Source of the DNA: Prolixibacter sp. SD074
GTDB taxonomy: Bacteria > Bacteroidota > Bacteroidia > Bacteroidales > Prolixibacteraceae
Assembly: GCF_009617895.1 (NCBI RefSeq)
Contig: NZ_BLAW01000001.1
Span: forward strand, 3,029,001-3,093,000
Direction: 5' to 3'
DNA: 64,000 nt
The translations under genes were made by a program, and so were the position numbers. Positions 8,437 through 18,121 of the stretch are shown here, piece after piece. The notes beneath the pieces are model-generated. The model was given only the letters and a program-made list of their open reading frames with translations, had not been told where the DNA came from and made no database searches. Position 1 is the stretch's first letter. Every line of letters begins with the position of its first letter.

Positions 8437-9267
8437 TTAACGAGCCCGGTATTTCAATGAAGGAGGGTTTTCCGTATTAATAATCGCCTGTTTTGAATCT
8501 GCAATGGTTATTTCCCGCCAGGGGAATGGAAACGGAAAGAAATTGATAACCGTTCCGGTCTCGCTAATGATATCGAGGGTGAAGTCGCCGGTTTTCCTAA
8601 GCGAAGCAGTAGGTGTTTCCTCAGTATCCGCGATCCGCACCCAGGCATTTCGCGAACTGAACCAAACGGGAAAATCAATGTGGGTATCAGGCTGGACCGG
8701 ATTTTCACCTTTCATACCACTAAAGAAGTTATTTTTTCTTCCTTTCGGGAGGATAAATTCGGTCAATTCTCCGTTGATATCAATGTTCTCCGATAAACCG
8801 GAGAGAACTTCATACCGGAATGCCATGATATTGTTCCTATACAACCGCACCAATATCTTCATGCGCCGGTCCGGGACCTCCTTGCTTCGCAAATAGATGG
8901 CCATCTCGTTATAGCTGTGCGCATCGGCGGCTTCGCCAGCCTGTTGCTCGCGGAATAAACGACCAATCACCTTTTCAATTTCAGGCTGAGCCAAAAAAGG
9001 TTTGTTCTGAATATTCGTTAGCCCAAGTCGTGATGGTTCAAGGATATTTCTTCCCTTATAATTGATACTAAATAATATTCCCTTTTGCGGGAAAGCTTCG
9101 AAAAACAACTTAATCTGACCACTTGGAGCATGCACCTCCAGCGCGCTTTCTCCATTAAACCGATAGAAATCTTTCTTGGGTTGGTAACACCCTGGGAGGA
9201 GGAGAAGGAATACGAAAATGGCCAAAATGTATGTTGCTTTTTTAAACAGGTTCCCGGATCGTGTCAT
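8437..9267 (-). CDS. Lipoprotein consisting of a GH97 N-terminal domain only
   Basis: A 276-residue protein with a lipoprotein signal (LLPGC, about Cys27). The body matches the N-terminal beta-sandwich domain of GH97 glycosidases (SusB type): VHAPSGQIKLFFE, then GILFSINYKGRNIL-PSRLGL, and at the end FPWREITIADSKQAII, where SusB-type proteins carry a WRVI-type stretch. In full-length GH97 enzymes a TIM barrel with the catalytic acids follows. Here the protein stops at that boundary, and only 65 bp separate it from the next gene, so no barrel is encoded. It is either a stand-alone sugar-binding lipoprotein or the remnant of an enzyme. Confidence 0.7.
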   Translation of the reverse strand: MTRSGNLFKKATYILAIFVFLLLLPGCYQPKKDFYRFNGESALEVHAPSGQIKLFFEAFPQKGILFSINYKGRNILEPSRLGLTNIQNKPFLAQPEIEKVIGRLFREQQAGEAADAHSYNEMAIYLRSKEVPDRRMKILVRLYRNNIMAFRYEVLSGLSENIDINGELTEFILPKGRKNNFFSGMKGENPVQPDTHIDFPVWFSSRNAWVRIADTEETPTASLRKTGDFTLDIISETGTVINFFPFPFPWREITIADSKQAIINTENPPSLKYRAR

Positions 9268-9369
9268 CTTTCTAAATTTTTAAGTCAGGTTATCATGTAG
9301 ACAAAGTAAATGCTTTCATGATAATATTCTAACTTTGCCGGAAGAAGTTTTGCCATTAAATATCCCGAT

Positions 9370-9993
9370 ATGGGTACCATCAAAAATATCATCTTCGATT
9401 TAGGGGGCGTCATCCTGAATATCGCACCGGAACGTACGGTTGAAGCATTTGCATCGCTTGGGCTGGAAATTCCGTTGGGTGAACGTGGCTGGTTCTACCA
9501 TCACGATATGTTCTACCTGTTGGAGCAGGGGGCTTCGTCGCCTGAAGAGTTTCGGGACAATGTGCGTCGATTACTCAACCGGGACATTCCCGATTCGGCT
9601 ATTGATCATGCCTGGTGTGCCATGATTCTCGATATTCCGGCTGACCGGATTGAGTACCTAAAAAGCCTAAAAAAGCAATTCCGGATTTTTTTATTGAGCA
9701 ATACGAATGAAATTCACCGGCAACAATACTTCCGGGATTTTCAATCGGCATATGGTTTTATTTTTTCCGAATTATTCGAGCAAGATTATTACTCACATCA
9801 AATGGGAATGAGAAAACCCGATCCAACCATTTTTACCCAGGTTTTGAAAAATCATGATTTAATGCCTGAAGAGACCTTGTTTATTGATGATTCGGAAGTA
9901 AATATCAAAGCCGCATCAGTCCTCGGCATACAGGCATTGCATATCGAACCCGGAACACTAATAACAGCGCTCCCGGATTTTCTCAAAGGTTAA
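9370..9993 (+). CDS. HAD family phosphatase (YihX-like)
   Basis: A 207-residue haloacid-dehalogenase-superfamily protein. The sequence shows motif I IIFDLGGVILN (the second acid is replaced by Gly, as in the YihX/epoxide-hydrolase-like subgroup), motif II LLSNTNEIH, motif III Lys in MRKPDP and motif IV FIDDSEVNIKAA. The cap is a small helical bundle. Relatives dephosphorylate sugar phosphates such as alpha-glucose-1-phosphate, but the substrate here is unknown. A TAACTTTG promoter-like element lies 33 bp before the ATG. It stands alone, with ispG converging. Confidence 0.88.
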   Translation: MGTIKNIIFDLGGVILNIAPERTVEAFASLGLEIPLGERGWFYHHDMFYLLEQGASSPEEFRDNVRRLLNRDIPDSAIDHAWCAMILDIPADRIEYLKSLKKQFRIFLLSNTNEIHRQQYFRDFQSAYGFIFSELFEQDYYSHQMGMRKPDPTIFTQVLKNHDLMPEETLFIDDSEVNIKAASVLGIQALHIEPGTLITALPDFLKG

Positions 9994-10023
9994 AATAAGT
10001 TTTTGAGTATTTATTCTACCTGT

Positions 10024-11889
10024 CTACCTGGAAACAACCGGCTCGTACCAGTCTCCATTTTCCATCATCAGCTTTTTCAACTCATCCACAGCTCTTTCAG
10101 ATGGCACATGACGTTTCACCAGTTTCTGTCCTTTGTAAAGATTGATATGTCCGGGGCCGGAACCAACATAACCGTAATCTACGTCGCCCATTTCGCCCGG
10201 GCCGTTTACCACGCAGCCCATCACACCAATTTTCAGGTGGTTGAGATGGCGGAAATGTTTTTTCACTTCGGATAAGGTCCCCTGAAGTTCGAAAAGGGTC
10301 CTACCACATCCCGGGCAGGAAACAAATTCAGTACGCGTTACCCGCATGCGGCTGGCTTGTAACAATCCGAACGAAAGATCTTTCAGCTCGTTGTAACCAA
10401 TAGGTCCCTGGTTTGATAGCAATATACCGTCGCCGTAGCCGTCAATCAAGAGCCCTCCCAAATCGGTGGAAGCTTTTATCAGAAGATTCTCATAACTATC
10501 TTCCCGGTAGGAACGGTGCAGGATGACGGGATTTTTGCAAATATGAGCATCCAGCTCCATGAAGAAGGCACGTAACTCGGCAAAGCTATTCAGGTTATCG
10601 CTCTCCATAATGATAACCGCTTTCCGCTCGTTCTTCAGCTTTTCAACGATTTCGGGATTCTCCGCCTTCAATGCATCATATTCCGGTTTGCTGGCGCGAA
10701 TAAACCGTTCCTGATTGGTATACATATCATTAAAAAGGTAATCATCCAACGAAAGTATCGGGAATGCACGACCAGCTTTATTGAAAATGCGTTTGCCATC
10801 GAAATAGTAATCAGGTTCAACCCCGGTATTCAGCGAGCGCACTTCTTCCAGTGTGTAATTATTCAGCGATGCAATAACAACAACCGCCTTTTTACCACCA
10901 ATGTCGCCCACCGGCCGGCTACTTCTCCGCTCATACTCAAACGGGTTCGTTTGTGAAATCATCGGAGCAGATATCGGAGCATGATTCTCGCGCCCCTTGA
11001 AAATATCGACCAGTTTACGGGCAAAGCCTATTTCATTGGCCGGATCTTCCGTCAGCGAAACCCGGACAGTATCGCCAATTCCATCGGCCAGCAACGCCCC
11101 CGATCCAACAGCTGATTTAATGCGTCCGTCCTCGCCTTCTCCAGCTTCTGTAACGCCAATGTGGAACGGATAATTCATTCCCTCCAGGCGCATTCGGTAG
11201 TTCATCAAACGCACGGTATACACCATCAATCGGGTATTGCTTGCTTTGATGGAAATAACCACATTGTGAAAATCGATCTTTTTGCAAATACGGAGGAATT
11301 CCATAACCGATTCGACAATTCCTGCCGGTGTATCGCCATAACGGCTCATAATCCGATCGGAGAGCGACCCATGGTTGGCCCCAATCCTGAGTGCGGTTCC
11401 ACGCTCAGCACATTCTTTCAAAAAAGGAATAAAGCGCTCTTCAATACCCGCCAGCTCGTCCCGATACTCGTCATCGGTATAATCAACCTTTTGAAATTTA
11501 GCTCGCGGATCGTAAAAATTACCAGGATTGATACGAACCTTCCTCACATATTTTATTGCGGTTTTAGCGGCTTGCGGGGAAAAATGAATATCGGCCACAA
11601 GTGGCGTCGCGGCATAGCCTCGTTTGTCAAGTCCGGCCCGGATATTTTTAAGATTTTCAGCTTCGCGAAGCCCCTGAACAGCCATACGGACAAAATCAGC
11701 ACCAGCCTTAATAATCTGGATAATTTGCTCGACCGTGGCATCCGTATCTGTTGTATCTGTATCGGTCATCGACTGTAAACGAACAGGGTACTCTCCTCCA
11801 ACCTTTACTTCTCCAACCTGTACGATAGCCGTTTTTTGCCGCTCGTACCGAAATAAACTTTTCACAAAATTAAAATTCTTATCCTTCAT
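10024..11889 (-). CDS. ispG: 4-hydroxy-3-methylbut-2-enyl diphosphate synthase, long form
   Basis: The sixth step of the MEP isoprenoid pathway, a [4Fe-4S] reductive dehydration in the cytoplasm. At 621 residues this is the long form found in Bacteroidota, Chlamydiae and plants, with an extra domain of about 200 residues between the TIM barrel and the iron-sulphur domain. The three cluster cysteines are visible: SCPGCG (Cys525, Cys528) and GVMGC (Cys559), followed by VVNGPGE with the usual Glu566. The barrel begins with VGEVKVGGEYPVRLQSMTD. The gene stands alone on this strand. ispD of the same pathway lies 17 kb away. Confidence 0.96.
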   Translation of the reverse strand: MKDKNFNFVKSLFRYERQKTAIVQVGEVKVGGEYPVRLQSMTDTDTTDTDATVEQIIQIIKAGADFVRMAVQGLREAENLKNIRAGLDKRGYAATPLVADIHFSPQAAKTAIKYVRKVRINPGNFYDPRAKFQKVDYTDDEYRDELAGIEERFIPFLKECAERGTALRIGANHGSLSDRIMSRYGDTPAGIVESVMEFLRICKKIDFHNVVISIKASNTRLMVYTVRLMNYRMRLEGMNYPFHIGVTEAGEGEDGRIKSAVGSGALLADGIGDTVRVSLTEDPANEIGFARKLVDIFKGRENHAPISAPMISQTNPFEYERRSSRPVGDIGGKKAVVVIASLNNYTLEEVRSLNTGVEPDYYFDGKRIFNKAGRAFPILSLDDYLFNDMYTNQERFIRASKPEYDALKAENPEIVEKLKNERKAVIIMESDNLNSFAELRAFFMELDAHICKNPVILHRSYREDSYENLLIKASTDLGGLLIDGYGDGILLSNQGPIGYNELKDLSFGLLQASRMRVTRTEFVSCPGCGRTLFELQGTLSEVKKHFRHLNHLKIGVMGCVVNGPGEMGDVDYGYVGSGPGHINLYKGQKLVKRHVPSERAVDELKKLMMENGDWYEPVVSR

Positions 11890-12117
11890 GGTTATTGTCG
11901 CTCCGGGACATTTTACTGTAAAACAGACTCATTGCACAACGTTCCATTGACAACACATAAGTCTGCCTGAAATTCTCGAAAATAGTTGATTCATGGTTCA
12001 CTGCCACAAAATTAGCAAAGATTTTCAGAGAGATTTGAAAATTGTCATTGCATATTGCTATTTGGGAATAAAGTCATCAAAAACAAACCAGATTTGTATG
12101 CTTGAATTCTCATTCCC

Positions 12118-12146
12118 TTGTAAGATGGAAGGAAAAGCTATTTTTG
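12118..12146 (+). promoter_or_regulatory. Promoter of the GldA-like gene; decides its start
   Basis: TTG, 18 bp, then TATTTTTG, a perfect TAnnTTTG -7 element. Transcription would begin about 9 nt before the ATG at 12162. The promoter lies inside a longer open frame that begins at 12102, so the shorter start is the right one. Confidence 0.7.
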
Positions 12147-12161
12147 TACAAAAGCAGAATT

Positions 12162-13073
12162 ATGTCGATACAGGTTGAAAGGATTACGCAGCGATATGGA
12201 GAACAGAAAGCCTTGGACGATGTTACATTTTCCATTCGCACCGGTGAGGTGACTGGTTTCCTGGGGCCGAATGGCGCCGGAAAATCAACTATGATGAAGA
12301 TAATCACGGGTTTGCTTACACCTTCGTCGGGCAACGTAATGGTGAACGACCTGCCCGTTCGGAAACATTCCATCAACATAAACCGCCAGATAGGTTACCT
12401 ACCCGAAAATAATCCCCTGTACCCTGACATGTACATTCGGGAATATCTTGAATTGGTTTCCGGTATGTACCCGATAAAAAACCGGAGAGAGAGAGTTGAC
12501 GAGATGATAAACCTCACCGGGCTGGTCCCTGAGTTAGGGAAGAAAATCGGTTCACTGTCAAACGGTTTCCGGCAACGTGTAGGCATTGCGCAGGCGCTAA
12601 TTCATGATCCGGAGGTTCTCATTCTTGATGAACCAACGTCTGGGCTCGATCCGGCCCAGCTGATTGAAATCCGCCGTTTGATTCAGGAAGTAAGCCGGAA
12701 CAAAACCGTCATGCTATCCACCCACATCATGCAGGAAGTGGAGGCTATTTGTAACCGGGTTCTCATCATCCACAAAGGGCAAATTGTAGCCGATAAAAAC
12801 CGTTCTCAGTTTCATACACTCCGAACCGATGCGCCTCAAGTGATCCGGATTGAAACACAGGGAGACGTAACCACTCAGATGCTTTCCTCTGTCGAAGGAG
12901 TTGGGCAAGTCGAAAAAACGGGCGATGCCGAATGGTTGTTAACAGCAACCACTGCCGAAGATATCAGGCCGGCCGTATTCCGCTTTGCAGCAAAGCATGG
13001 ATTTATTTTACTTACGCTGCAGCGCGAAACGACTACACTCGAAAAAGTATTTCTGGAAGTGACCGGCCATTAA
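12162..13073 (+). CDS. ABC transporter ATP-binding protein, GldA-like
   Basis: A 303-residue ATPase with Walker A LGPNGAGKST (about 34-43), signature LSNGFRQRV, Walker B VLILDEPTSGLDP and STHIMQEVEAIC. The size, the C-terminal extension of about 80 residues and the ending close to TTLEKVFLEVT match the GldA group, which in gliding Bacteroidota partners with GldF and GldG. No gldFG lies in this window, so a motility role is only inferred from the family. A generic ABC-2 exporter ATPase is the alternative. The start is set by the promoter immediately upstream. metK is the next gene, but it has its own promoter and riboswitch. Confidence 0.82.
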   Translation: MSIQVERITQRYGEQKALDDVTFSIRTGEVTGFLGPNGAGKSTMMKIITGLLTPSSGNVMVNDLPVRKHSININRQIGYLPENNPLYPDMYIREYLELVSGMYPIKNRRERVDEMINLTGLVPELGKKIGSLSNGFRQRVGIAQALIHDPEVLILDEPTSGLDPAQLIEIRRLIQEVSRNKTVMLSTHIMQEVEAICNRVLIIHKGQIVADKNRSQFHTLRTDAPQVIRIETQGDVTTQMLSSVEGVGQVEKTGDAEWLLTATTAEDIRPAVFRFAAKHGFILLTLQRETTTLEKVFLEVTGH

Positions 13074-13141
13074 ACCGAAACAGGCCAATGCCACTAATTC
13101 AATTTTTATGCACCTTTTTACGTAATTAAATATTTTCGATG

Positions 13142-13149
13142 TACATTTG
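13142..13149 (+). promoter_or_regulatory. -7 promoter element of metK
   Basis: TACATTTG matches TAnnTTTG exactly. A start site about 7 bp on (near 13156) would put the riboswitch at the very 5' end of the metK transcript. No good -33 element is seen. Confidence 0.5.
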
Positions 13150-13158
13150 TCCTTCGGA

Positions 13159-13212
13159 TGTGGATAGATTTGATTGATTGCAACCACGGAAAAAAATGCT
13201 AAAGCAATGCCT
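13159..13212 (+). promoter_or_regulatory. SAM-II-type riboswitch upstream of metK
   Basis: The element has the SAM-II layout. P1 is GTGG (13160-13163) with CCAC (13184-13187), flanked by a T-G wobble. The loop holds GATTT and ATTGCAA in the order known from the alphaproteobacterial metX aptamer. Then come CACG, an A-rich stretch, and GCTAAA (13198-13203). The pseudoknot is supported by ATTG (13173-13176) pairing with CAAT (13205-13208), where the metX aptamer uses different bases in the same places. SAM-II senses S-adenosylmethionine, and the gene below makes it, so feedback repression is expected. The aptamer ends about 90 nt before the ATG, and the hairpin GGCGGC-TTGA-GCCGTCC just before the start may be part of the switch. 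Confidence 0.85.
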
Positions 13213-13300
13213 TCCCGTCTATTATCAATCAACCATTGAATGTCCCGTTCCGTATATGTTTCATCAATAGGCGGCTTGAGCCGTCCAAAAAATTATAATT

Positions 13301-14560
13301 ATGGGATTTCTATTTACTTCAGAATCAGTATCGGAAGGACATCCTGATAAGGTAGCCGATCAAATTTCCGATGCATTATTAGATGCCTTACTGGCATATG
13401 ATCCGGACTCGAAAGTGGCAATTGAGACCCTGGTAACCACCGGGCAGGTAATAATTGCCGGCGAGGTAAAAACCCAGACGTATATTGACGTTCAGAGAGA
13501 AGCCCGCGATGTGATTGCCCGCATTGGGTACACCAAGGCCGAATATCAGTTCGACAGCGACTCGTGTGGCATTCTGACAGCCATTCACGAACAATCTGCG
13601 GACATCAACCGGGGTGTCGATCGCGAAGATCGCGAGAACCAGGGAGCAGGTGACCAGGGAATGATGTTCGGTTATGCGTGTAAAGAAACAGACGATTACA
13701 TGCCCCTTGCACTGGAATTGTCGCACCGTCTGTTGCTTGAGCTGGCTGAAATTCGCCGCGAAGGAAAAGAAATGACTTACCTCCGCCCGGATTCCAAATC
13801 GCAGGTAACAATTGAATATAATGATAAAAACGAACCGCTACGGGTTCATACCATCGTAGTATCGACACAGCACGACGACTTTGACAATGATGACGAGCGC
13901 ATGCTATCCAAAATCAAGGATGATGTTCGCAAAATTCTGATTCCTCGCACGGTTGCCAAATTGTCTGCCCGTTTGCAGAAACTATTCGATGATCAATTCA
14001 TTCTGCACGTTAATCCGACTGGTAAATTTGTAATCGGTGGACCGAATGGTGATACCGGACTGACCGGGCGTAAAATTATTGTCGATACCTATGGAGGTAA
14101 AGGTGCACACGGAGGTGGGTCATTCTCGGGTAAAGACCCGTCGAAGGTAGACCGGTCGGCTACTTATGCTGCCCGCCACATTGCCAAAAACCTGGTAGCT
14201 GCTAATGTTGCCGATGAAATGTTGGTCCAGTTGGCCTATGCTATTGGCGTAGCACAACCCGTGAACATTTACGTTAATACTTATGGGCGGGCCAATGTCG
14301 ACCTGTCAGACAGTGAAATTGCAGAAAAAATTAGAGAGATTTTCGACCTTCGCCCATTTGCTATCGAAAAACGGTTAAAACTCCGTAACCCCATTTACGA
14401 GGAGACTGCAGCCTACGGACATATGGGGCGTACCCCAAGAACGGTTGTCAAGAATTTTGAATCGCCATATTCCGGTAAGCTGGAACGCGAAGTAGAACTC
14501 TTCACCTGGGAAAAACTCGACTATACTGAGAAAATAAAAGAGCATTTCAAGCTCAAATAA
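13301..14560 (+). CDS. metK: S-adenosylmethionine synthetase
   Basis: This enzyme makes SAM from methionine and ATP in the cytoplasm. It is 419 residues long, normal for the family. Motifs include SEGHPDK (11-17), [12 protein letters not shown] (115-126), the ATP-site stretch [14 protein letters not shown] and the phosphate-binding [16 protein letters not shown]. It is a single-gene unit with its own promoter, a SAM-II-type riboswitch in the leader and an intrinsic terminator 24 bp after the stop. The other methyl-cycle genes metF and metH and the salvage genes mtnA and mtnP lie elsewhere in the window. Confidence 0.98.
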   Translation: MGFLFTSESVSEGHPDKVADQISDALLDALLAYDPDSKVAIETLVTTGQVIIAGEVKTQTYIDVQREARDVIARIGYTKAEYQFDSDSCGILTAIHEQSADINRGVDREDRENQGAGDQGMMFGYACKETDDYMPLALELSHRLLLELAEIRREGKEMTYLRPDSKSQVTIEYNDKNEPLRVHTIVVSTQHDDFDNDDERMLSKIKDDVRKILIPRTVAKLSARLQKLFDDQFILHVNPTGKFVIGGPNGDTGLTGRKIIVDTYGGKGAHGGGSFSGKDPSKVDRSATYAARHIAKNLVAANVADEMLVQLAYAIGVAQPVNIYVNTYGRANVDLSDSEIAEKIREIFDLRPFAIEKRLKLRNPIYEETAAYGHMGRTPRTVVKNFESPYSGKLEREVELFTWEKLDYTEKIKEHFKLK

Positions 14561-14583
14561 ATCTCATTTCTTAGATAATTGCC

Positions 14584-14616
14584 AAAAGATCGCTCATTTA
14601 GGGCGATCTTTTTTTG
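14584..14616 (+). terminator. Intrinsic terminator of metK
   Basis: AAAGATCGC pairs perfectly with GCGATCTTT, followed by a run of T on the plus strand. No further gene is seen before 14792. Confidence 0.85.
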
Positions 14617-14791
14617 TTCCAGCGAACCTTCCTATCAGCTAGAAAACCAAAACCCAAGTTCACCTTTGTACATGCATTCATTAATCAAATTTTCCTTCTG
14701 TAAAACATGCGACACTCACTAAGTTGGGCTTTCCGGATTTAGTGTTTGCTTGAAAAACAAAGGGCAAAAGATAATTTGTACTAACATTAGC

Positions 14792-15820
14792 TTAGCGATG
14801 TTCGTTCAGAAATATTTTTGCAACCCTGGCCACACTTTCCTCAACAGTACTGTATTGAAAAGGCATTATCCGGGTTATCTGAGCCCCGTCATAATGGCTC
14901 ATCCGGTTTGAACCATTGACACTATCGTGGGTAATAGCCGGACTGGAAGAACTAAACCACGATACAATAAGGGCGAGTCGCCACGCAATTGCCAGGAGCC
15001 AATCACCGGCAGGAATAGTCGGTCTCCTTTTACCCAGATTATCAGCAACCAGATTAAAAAATTCGCGGAACCCCACATTCCGGGCCACCAATACATATCG
15101 TTGATTCTTGACAACTTCCCATTGCGATTGATCCATCATCGACACGATGGCCGCACTCACATCAAGGACATCAACAAAGCCGGTTCCTCCCCTTGTATAA
15201 AACTTAAAGCCATTCCATATGGTTTTAAAAAACTGAGGACTACCAGAATCCCAATTTCCTGGCCCGATAATCACTCCCGGATTCACAATCAGTACCTCCA
15301 TTCCTTCGTTCATACCCCGCCAAACCTCCATCTCAGAAAGGAATTTACTCTTGCCATAAGCGGTACGTTTTCGGCTGTTATTCCAAACATGCTCCTCTGA
15401 GGAAGGAACGCCTTCAGGCGGATTTCCCAGCGCCGAGGTAGAACTCACATGACAGAACCGGTTGATTCCTGATTCCCTGGCTAAATCAACCAAATTGGCG
15501 GTTCCCTCCACGTTATTATGCAGCATGGCATAACGATCTCTTCGATTGAAGGAAACCATCGCAGCAGCATGAATAATGAAATCAATGCCTTCAAGATGCT
15601 CCCTGATTGAATCCCGATCGAGCAAGTCGCCCTCTACCCATTCGATTTTTGCCAGAAGTTGTTTCGCTTCTTCTTCAGAACTATAATAAGAAAATATTTT
15701 TTTTGTCTGGTCCAGGTTGCTGTTTTCGCGTTTCAATGCTCTTACCTGGTAGCCCGATTTTGTCAGGCGATGGAGCAAATGAGCCCCCAGCATCCCGGTC
15801 CCGCCGGTTACATATATCAT
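14792..15820 (-). CDS. NAD(P)-dependent epimerase/dehydratase family protein (extended SDR)
   Basis: A 342-residue extended short-chain dehydrogenase. The nucleotide-binding GGTGMLG comes right after the start (MIYVTGGTGMLG), followed by the Ser in HVSSTSALG and the catalytic YGKSK. A substrate-binding half follows. I chose the ATG that leads straight into the Rossmann strand rather than a longer start 23 codons upstream, which adds an unrelated tail. Relatives act on nucleotide sugars, flavonoid-like substrates or sterol-like ketones, and nothing here separates these. It is probably downstream of dnaG in one transcript (gap 82 bp). Confidence 0.85.
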   Translation of the reverse strand: MIYVTGGTGMLGAHLLHRLTKSGYQVRALKRENSNLDQTKKIFSYYSSEEEAKQLLAKIEWVEGDLLDRDSIREHLEGIDFIIHAAAMVSFNRRDRYAMLHNNVEGTANLVDLARESGINRFCHVSSTSALGNPPEGVPSSEEHVWNNSRKRTAYGKSKFLSEMEVWRGMNEGMEVLIVNPGVIIGPGNWDSGSPQFFKTIWNGFKFYTRGGTGFVDVLDVSAAIVSMMDQSQWEVVKNQRYVLVARNVGFREFFNLVADNLGKRRPTIPAGDWLLAIAWRLALIVSWFSSSSPAITHDSVNGSNRMSHYDGAQITRIMPFQYSTVEESVARVAKIFLNEHR

Positions 15821-15902
15821 TAACGAATTCTTTTTATTTAAAGAGAACAAACCATAAAGATTGTATGTGATTTTGAGAAAACCAATCAATGCCCCTATGG
15901 GT

Positions 15903-17867
15903 TCAAAAATTAATTGTTCTTTTTCCGAGTTTATCAGACAACTCCTTCTCTACCTGTTTCAGATTCTGAATATTGCGTTGCAAATCGGCAATTCGTTCAA
16001 AATTATCACTTTTAGCAGCATCCTTCATCTCCTCAATTGCCTGATTAGTTAAAAAACGAACCATCCGGAGCTTATACTCCTGCAATACCCTGGGCACCAA
16101 AACATACAATATATCATGCTCCTCTTCGACGTAACTTCCCTGCTTTTTCCAAAACTGGCTTTCAGTATATTTTTCCGAAAGGATATTTGAACAAACCTGG
16201 CTGACAGACGAATCGGGATGTTGAACAAAGTAACGTAACGGGTCAAATCCCTCTTCACCAAAGTGTTCATCGCACTCCTCGAAGACTTTCCGGTTAACCG
16301 GATCAACCGATTCGATACCATCGGCTTGTAGTTCCGACAGAAAATAATCGGCCACGGTAATTTCTTCGCTTTCGCCTTCATCGTTCTCCACCTCGTAGAG
16401 TATCTGATCGCCGTACTTCAGCATCATGCGCAACACTTCGCGCTCTTCGATGGCACACGGATTATTGACAGGACCGGCCTCCTTCTTCACTTCAACAACC
16501 GGAGTTTCCGGAATATTTTCGCGCCGAACCTGGTCTCGCTGTTCCCGTCGGAACATCTCATCATCGCGCTTGCGCTTCAGCTTCCTCAACTCCTCGTAAA
16601 GCACCTCCTCACGCACATTCATCAAACGGCTACACTCTTTCAGGTACTCCGCCCTGACAATTCCGTCCGGGATAACCGAAACTGAACGTACAATATCGGT
16701 CGTTACACGGGCCCGTGTAACCGGATCGTTTTCGGTCCCCACTAACAGCAATTGCGTTTTGAATTTGATAAAATCCGTTTCGTTTTCAGTGATATATTGC
16801 TGCAATTCAGAAGAGCCCATCGAACGCGAAAAGGAATCCGGGTCTTCGCCTTCCGGCAGCGGAAGTACTTTCACATTCAGGCCTTCTTCCAGCACCAAAT
16901 CGATTCCCCGCAGAGATGCTTTGATACCGGCCTGGTCTCCATCATAAATAATGGTAATGTTATTGGTAAACCGGCGAATCAACCTGATTTGATCTATCGT
17001 GAGTGAAGTGCCTGATGAAGCCACTACATTCTCAATTCCCGACTGATGCATCGCAATCACATCGGTATATCCTTCGACCAGGTAACTCTTATCATTTTGT
17101 ATGATGCTGCGTTTCGCCTGGTAAATTCCATACAACACCCGGCTTTTGTGGTAAATATCCGATTCCGGCGAGTTCAGGTACTTGGCAATTTTCTTGTCCT
17201 GCGAAAGTGTTCGCCCACCAAAGGCAATCACCCGGCCAGATACGCCATGAATGGGAAACATCACGCGCCCGCTAAACCGATCCCGAATCCAGTCTTCCCG
17301 TTTAATTGTCAGGCCCGTTTTTTCCAGGTACTTCATCTCATACCCGGACTTTAGCGCTTCCTGTGTAAAATTATCGTTCCCGGCCGGGCAATACCCCAGT
17401 TCAAATTTTCGAACCATATCGTCACGCAATCCGCGTTCGCGGAAATAACCCAACGCAGCTATCCGGCCTTCGTTGCTGTCCCAAAGCTGGCTTGTAAAAT
17501 ATTTTTGGGCAAAGGAGGTAACAATCATCTGGCTCTCCCGATCATTCCGCGCCTGAATGTCTTCGGGCGTTTCCACCCGTTCATTCACCTCAATGTTGTA
17601 CTTTTTTGCCAACCACTTCAGGGCCTCCACGTAGGAAAGATGCTCGTGCTCCATCACAAAGTTGACCACACTTCCGCCTTTTCCACAGCCAAAGCACTTA
17701 TATATTCCTTTGGAAGGAGAAACATTAAACGAGGGAGTTTTCTCGTTATGGAAAGGGCACAAGCCAATAAAATTGGTCCCGCGCCGCTTAAGCGTCACAA
17801 AATCTCCCACGACATCAACAATTTCTGAACTGTCCAAAATGCGTTGTATGGTACCCTGATCAATCAT
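15903..17867 (-). CDS. dnaG: DNA primase
   Basis: This enzyme makes RNA primers for chromosome replication. It is 654 residues. The N-terminal CHC2 zinc finger has Cys37, His40, Cys58 and Cys61 (CPFH and KCFGC). The catalytic core carries FGGRTL and the TOPRIM acids in VEGYTDVIAMHQSG and IYDGDQAG. The C-terminal part (about 430-654) is the helical region that normally contacts the DnaB helicase, and is rich in charged residues. The start is the ATG giving MIDQGTIQRIL, standard for this family. The divergent neighbour is the RNA-binding protein gene 254 bp away. Confidence 0.97.
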   Translation of the reverse strand: MIDQGTIQRILDSSEIVDVVGDFVTLKRRGTNFIGLCPFHNEKTPSFNVSPSKGIYKCFGCGKGGSVVNFVMEHEHLSYVEALKWLAKKYNIEVNERVETPEDIQARNDRESQMIVTSFAQKYFTSQLWDSNEGRIAALGYFRERGLRDDMVRKFELGYCPAGNDNFTQEALKSGYEMKYLEKTGLTIKREDWIRDRFSGRVMFPIHGVSGRVIAFGGRTLSQDKKIAKYLNSPESDIYHKSRVLYGIYQAKRSIIQNDKSYLVEGYTDVIAMHQSGIENVVASSGTSLTIDQIRLIRRFTNNITIIYDGDQAGIKASLRGIDLVLEEGLNVKVLPLPEGEDPDSFSRSMGSSELQQYITENETDFIKFKTQLLLVGTENDPVTRARVTTDIVRSVSVIPDGIVRAEYLKECSRLMNVREEVLYEELRKLKRKRDDEMFRREQRDQVRRENIPETPVVEVKKEAGPVNNPCAIEEREVLRMMLKYGDQILYEVENDEGESEEITVADYFLSELQADGIESVDPVNRKVFEECDEHFGEEGFDPLRYFVQHPDSSVSQVCSNILSEKYTESQFWKKQGSYVEEEHDILYVLVPRVLQEYKLRMVRFLTNQAIEEMKDAAKSDNFERIADLQRNIQNLKQVEKELSDKLGKRTINF

Positions 17868-18001
17868 GGGGCAAAAGTAATGAAAATTGATGGTTTGAAC
17901 CCGTATCGGGTTGATTTGAAAATTATTCTATACAATTGTTAATTAACACATAATTGAAAAAATCTTTACCAAAGGTTGATATCAATCTGAAATTTTTAGG
18001 T

Positions 18002-18009
18002 TACTTTTG
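18002..18009 (+). promoter_or_regulatory. -7 promoter element of the RNA-binding protein gene
   Basis: TACTTTTG fits TAnnTTTG exactly. A TTG about 23 bp upstream is a poor -33 match. The resulting leader of about 105 nt is long and pyrimidine-rich, as often seen for cold-regulated RNA-binding protein genes. Confidence 0.4.
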
Positions 18010-18121
18010 ATTTATAGATTAGAAATAAGTTCAGTGAGTTAATAGAAAAATACCTTGCTTTGCTTGTCTCTCTTCTACCACGTTCATCACCCTTTTATTT
18101 ATTTAATAATTTTTATTTATC

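Noticed and set aside
12102-12161. Longer N-terminus of the GldA-like ATPase
   Set aside because: A full promoter (TTG, 18 bp, TATTTTTG) lies inside this stretch, so it cannot be translated from that promoter.
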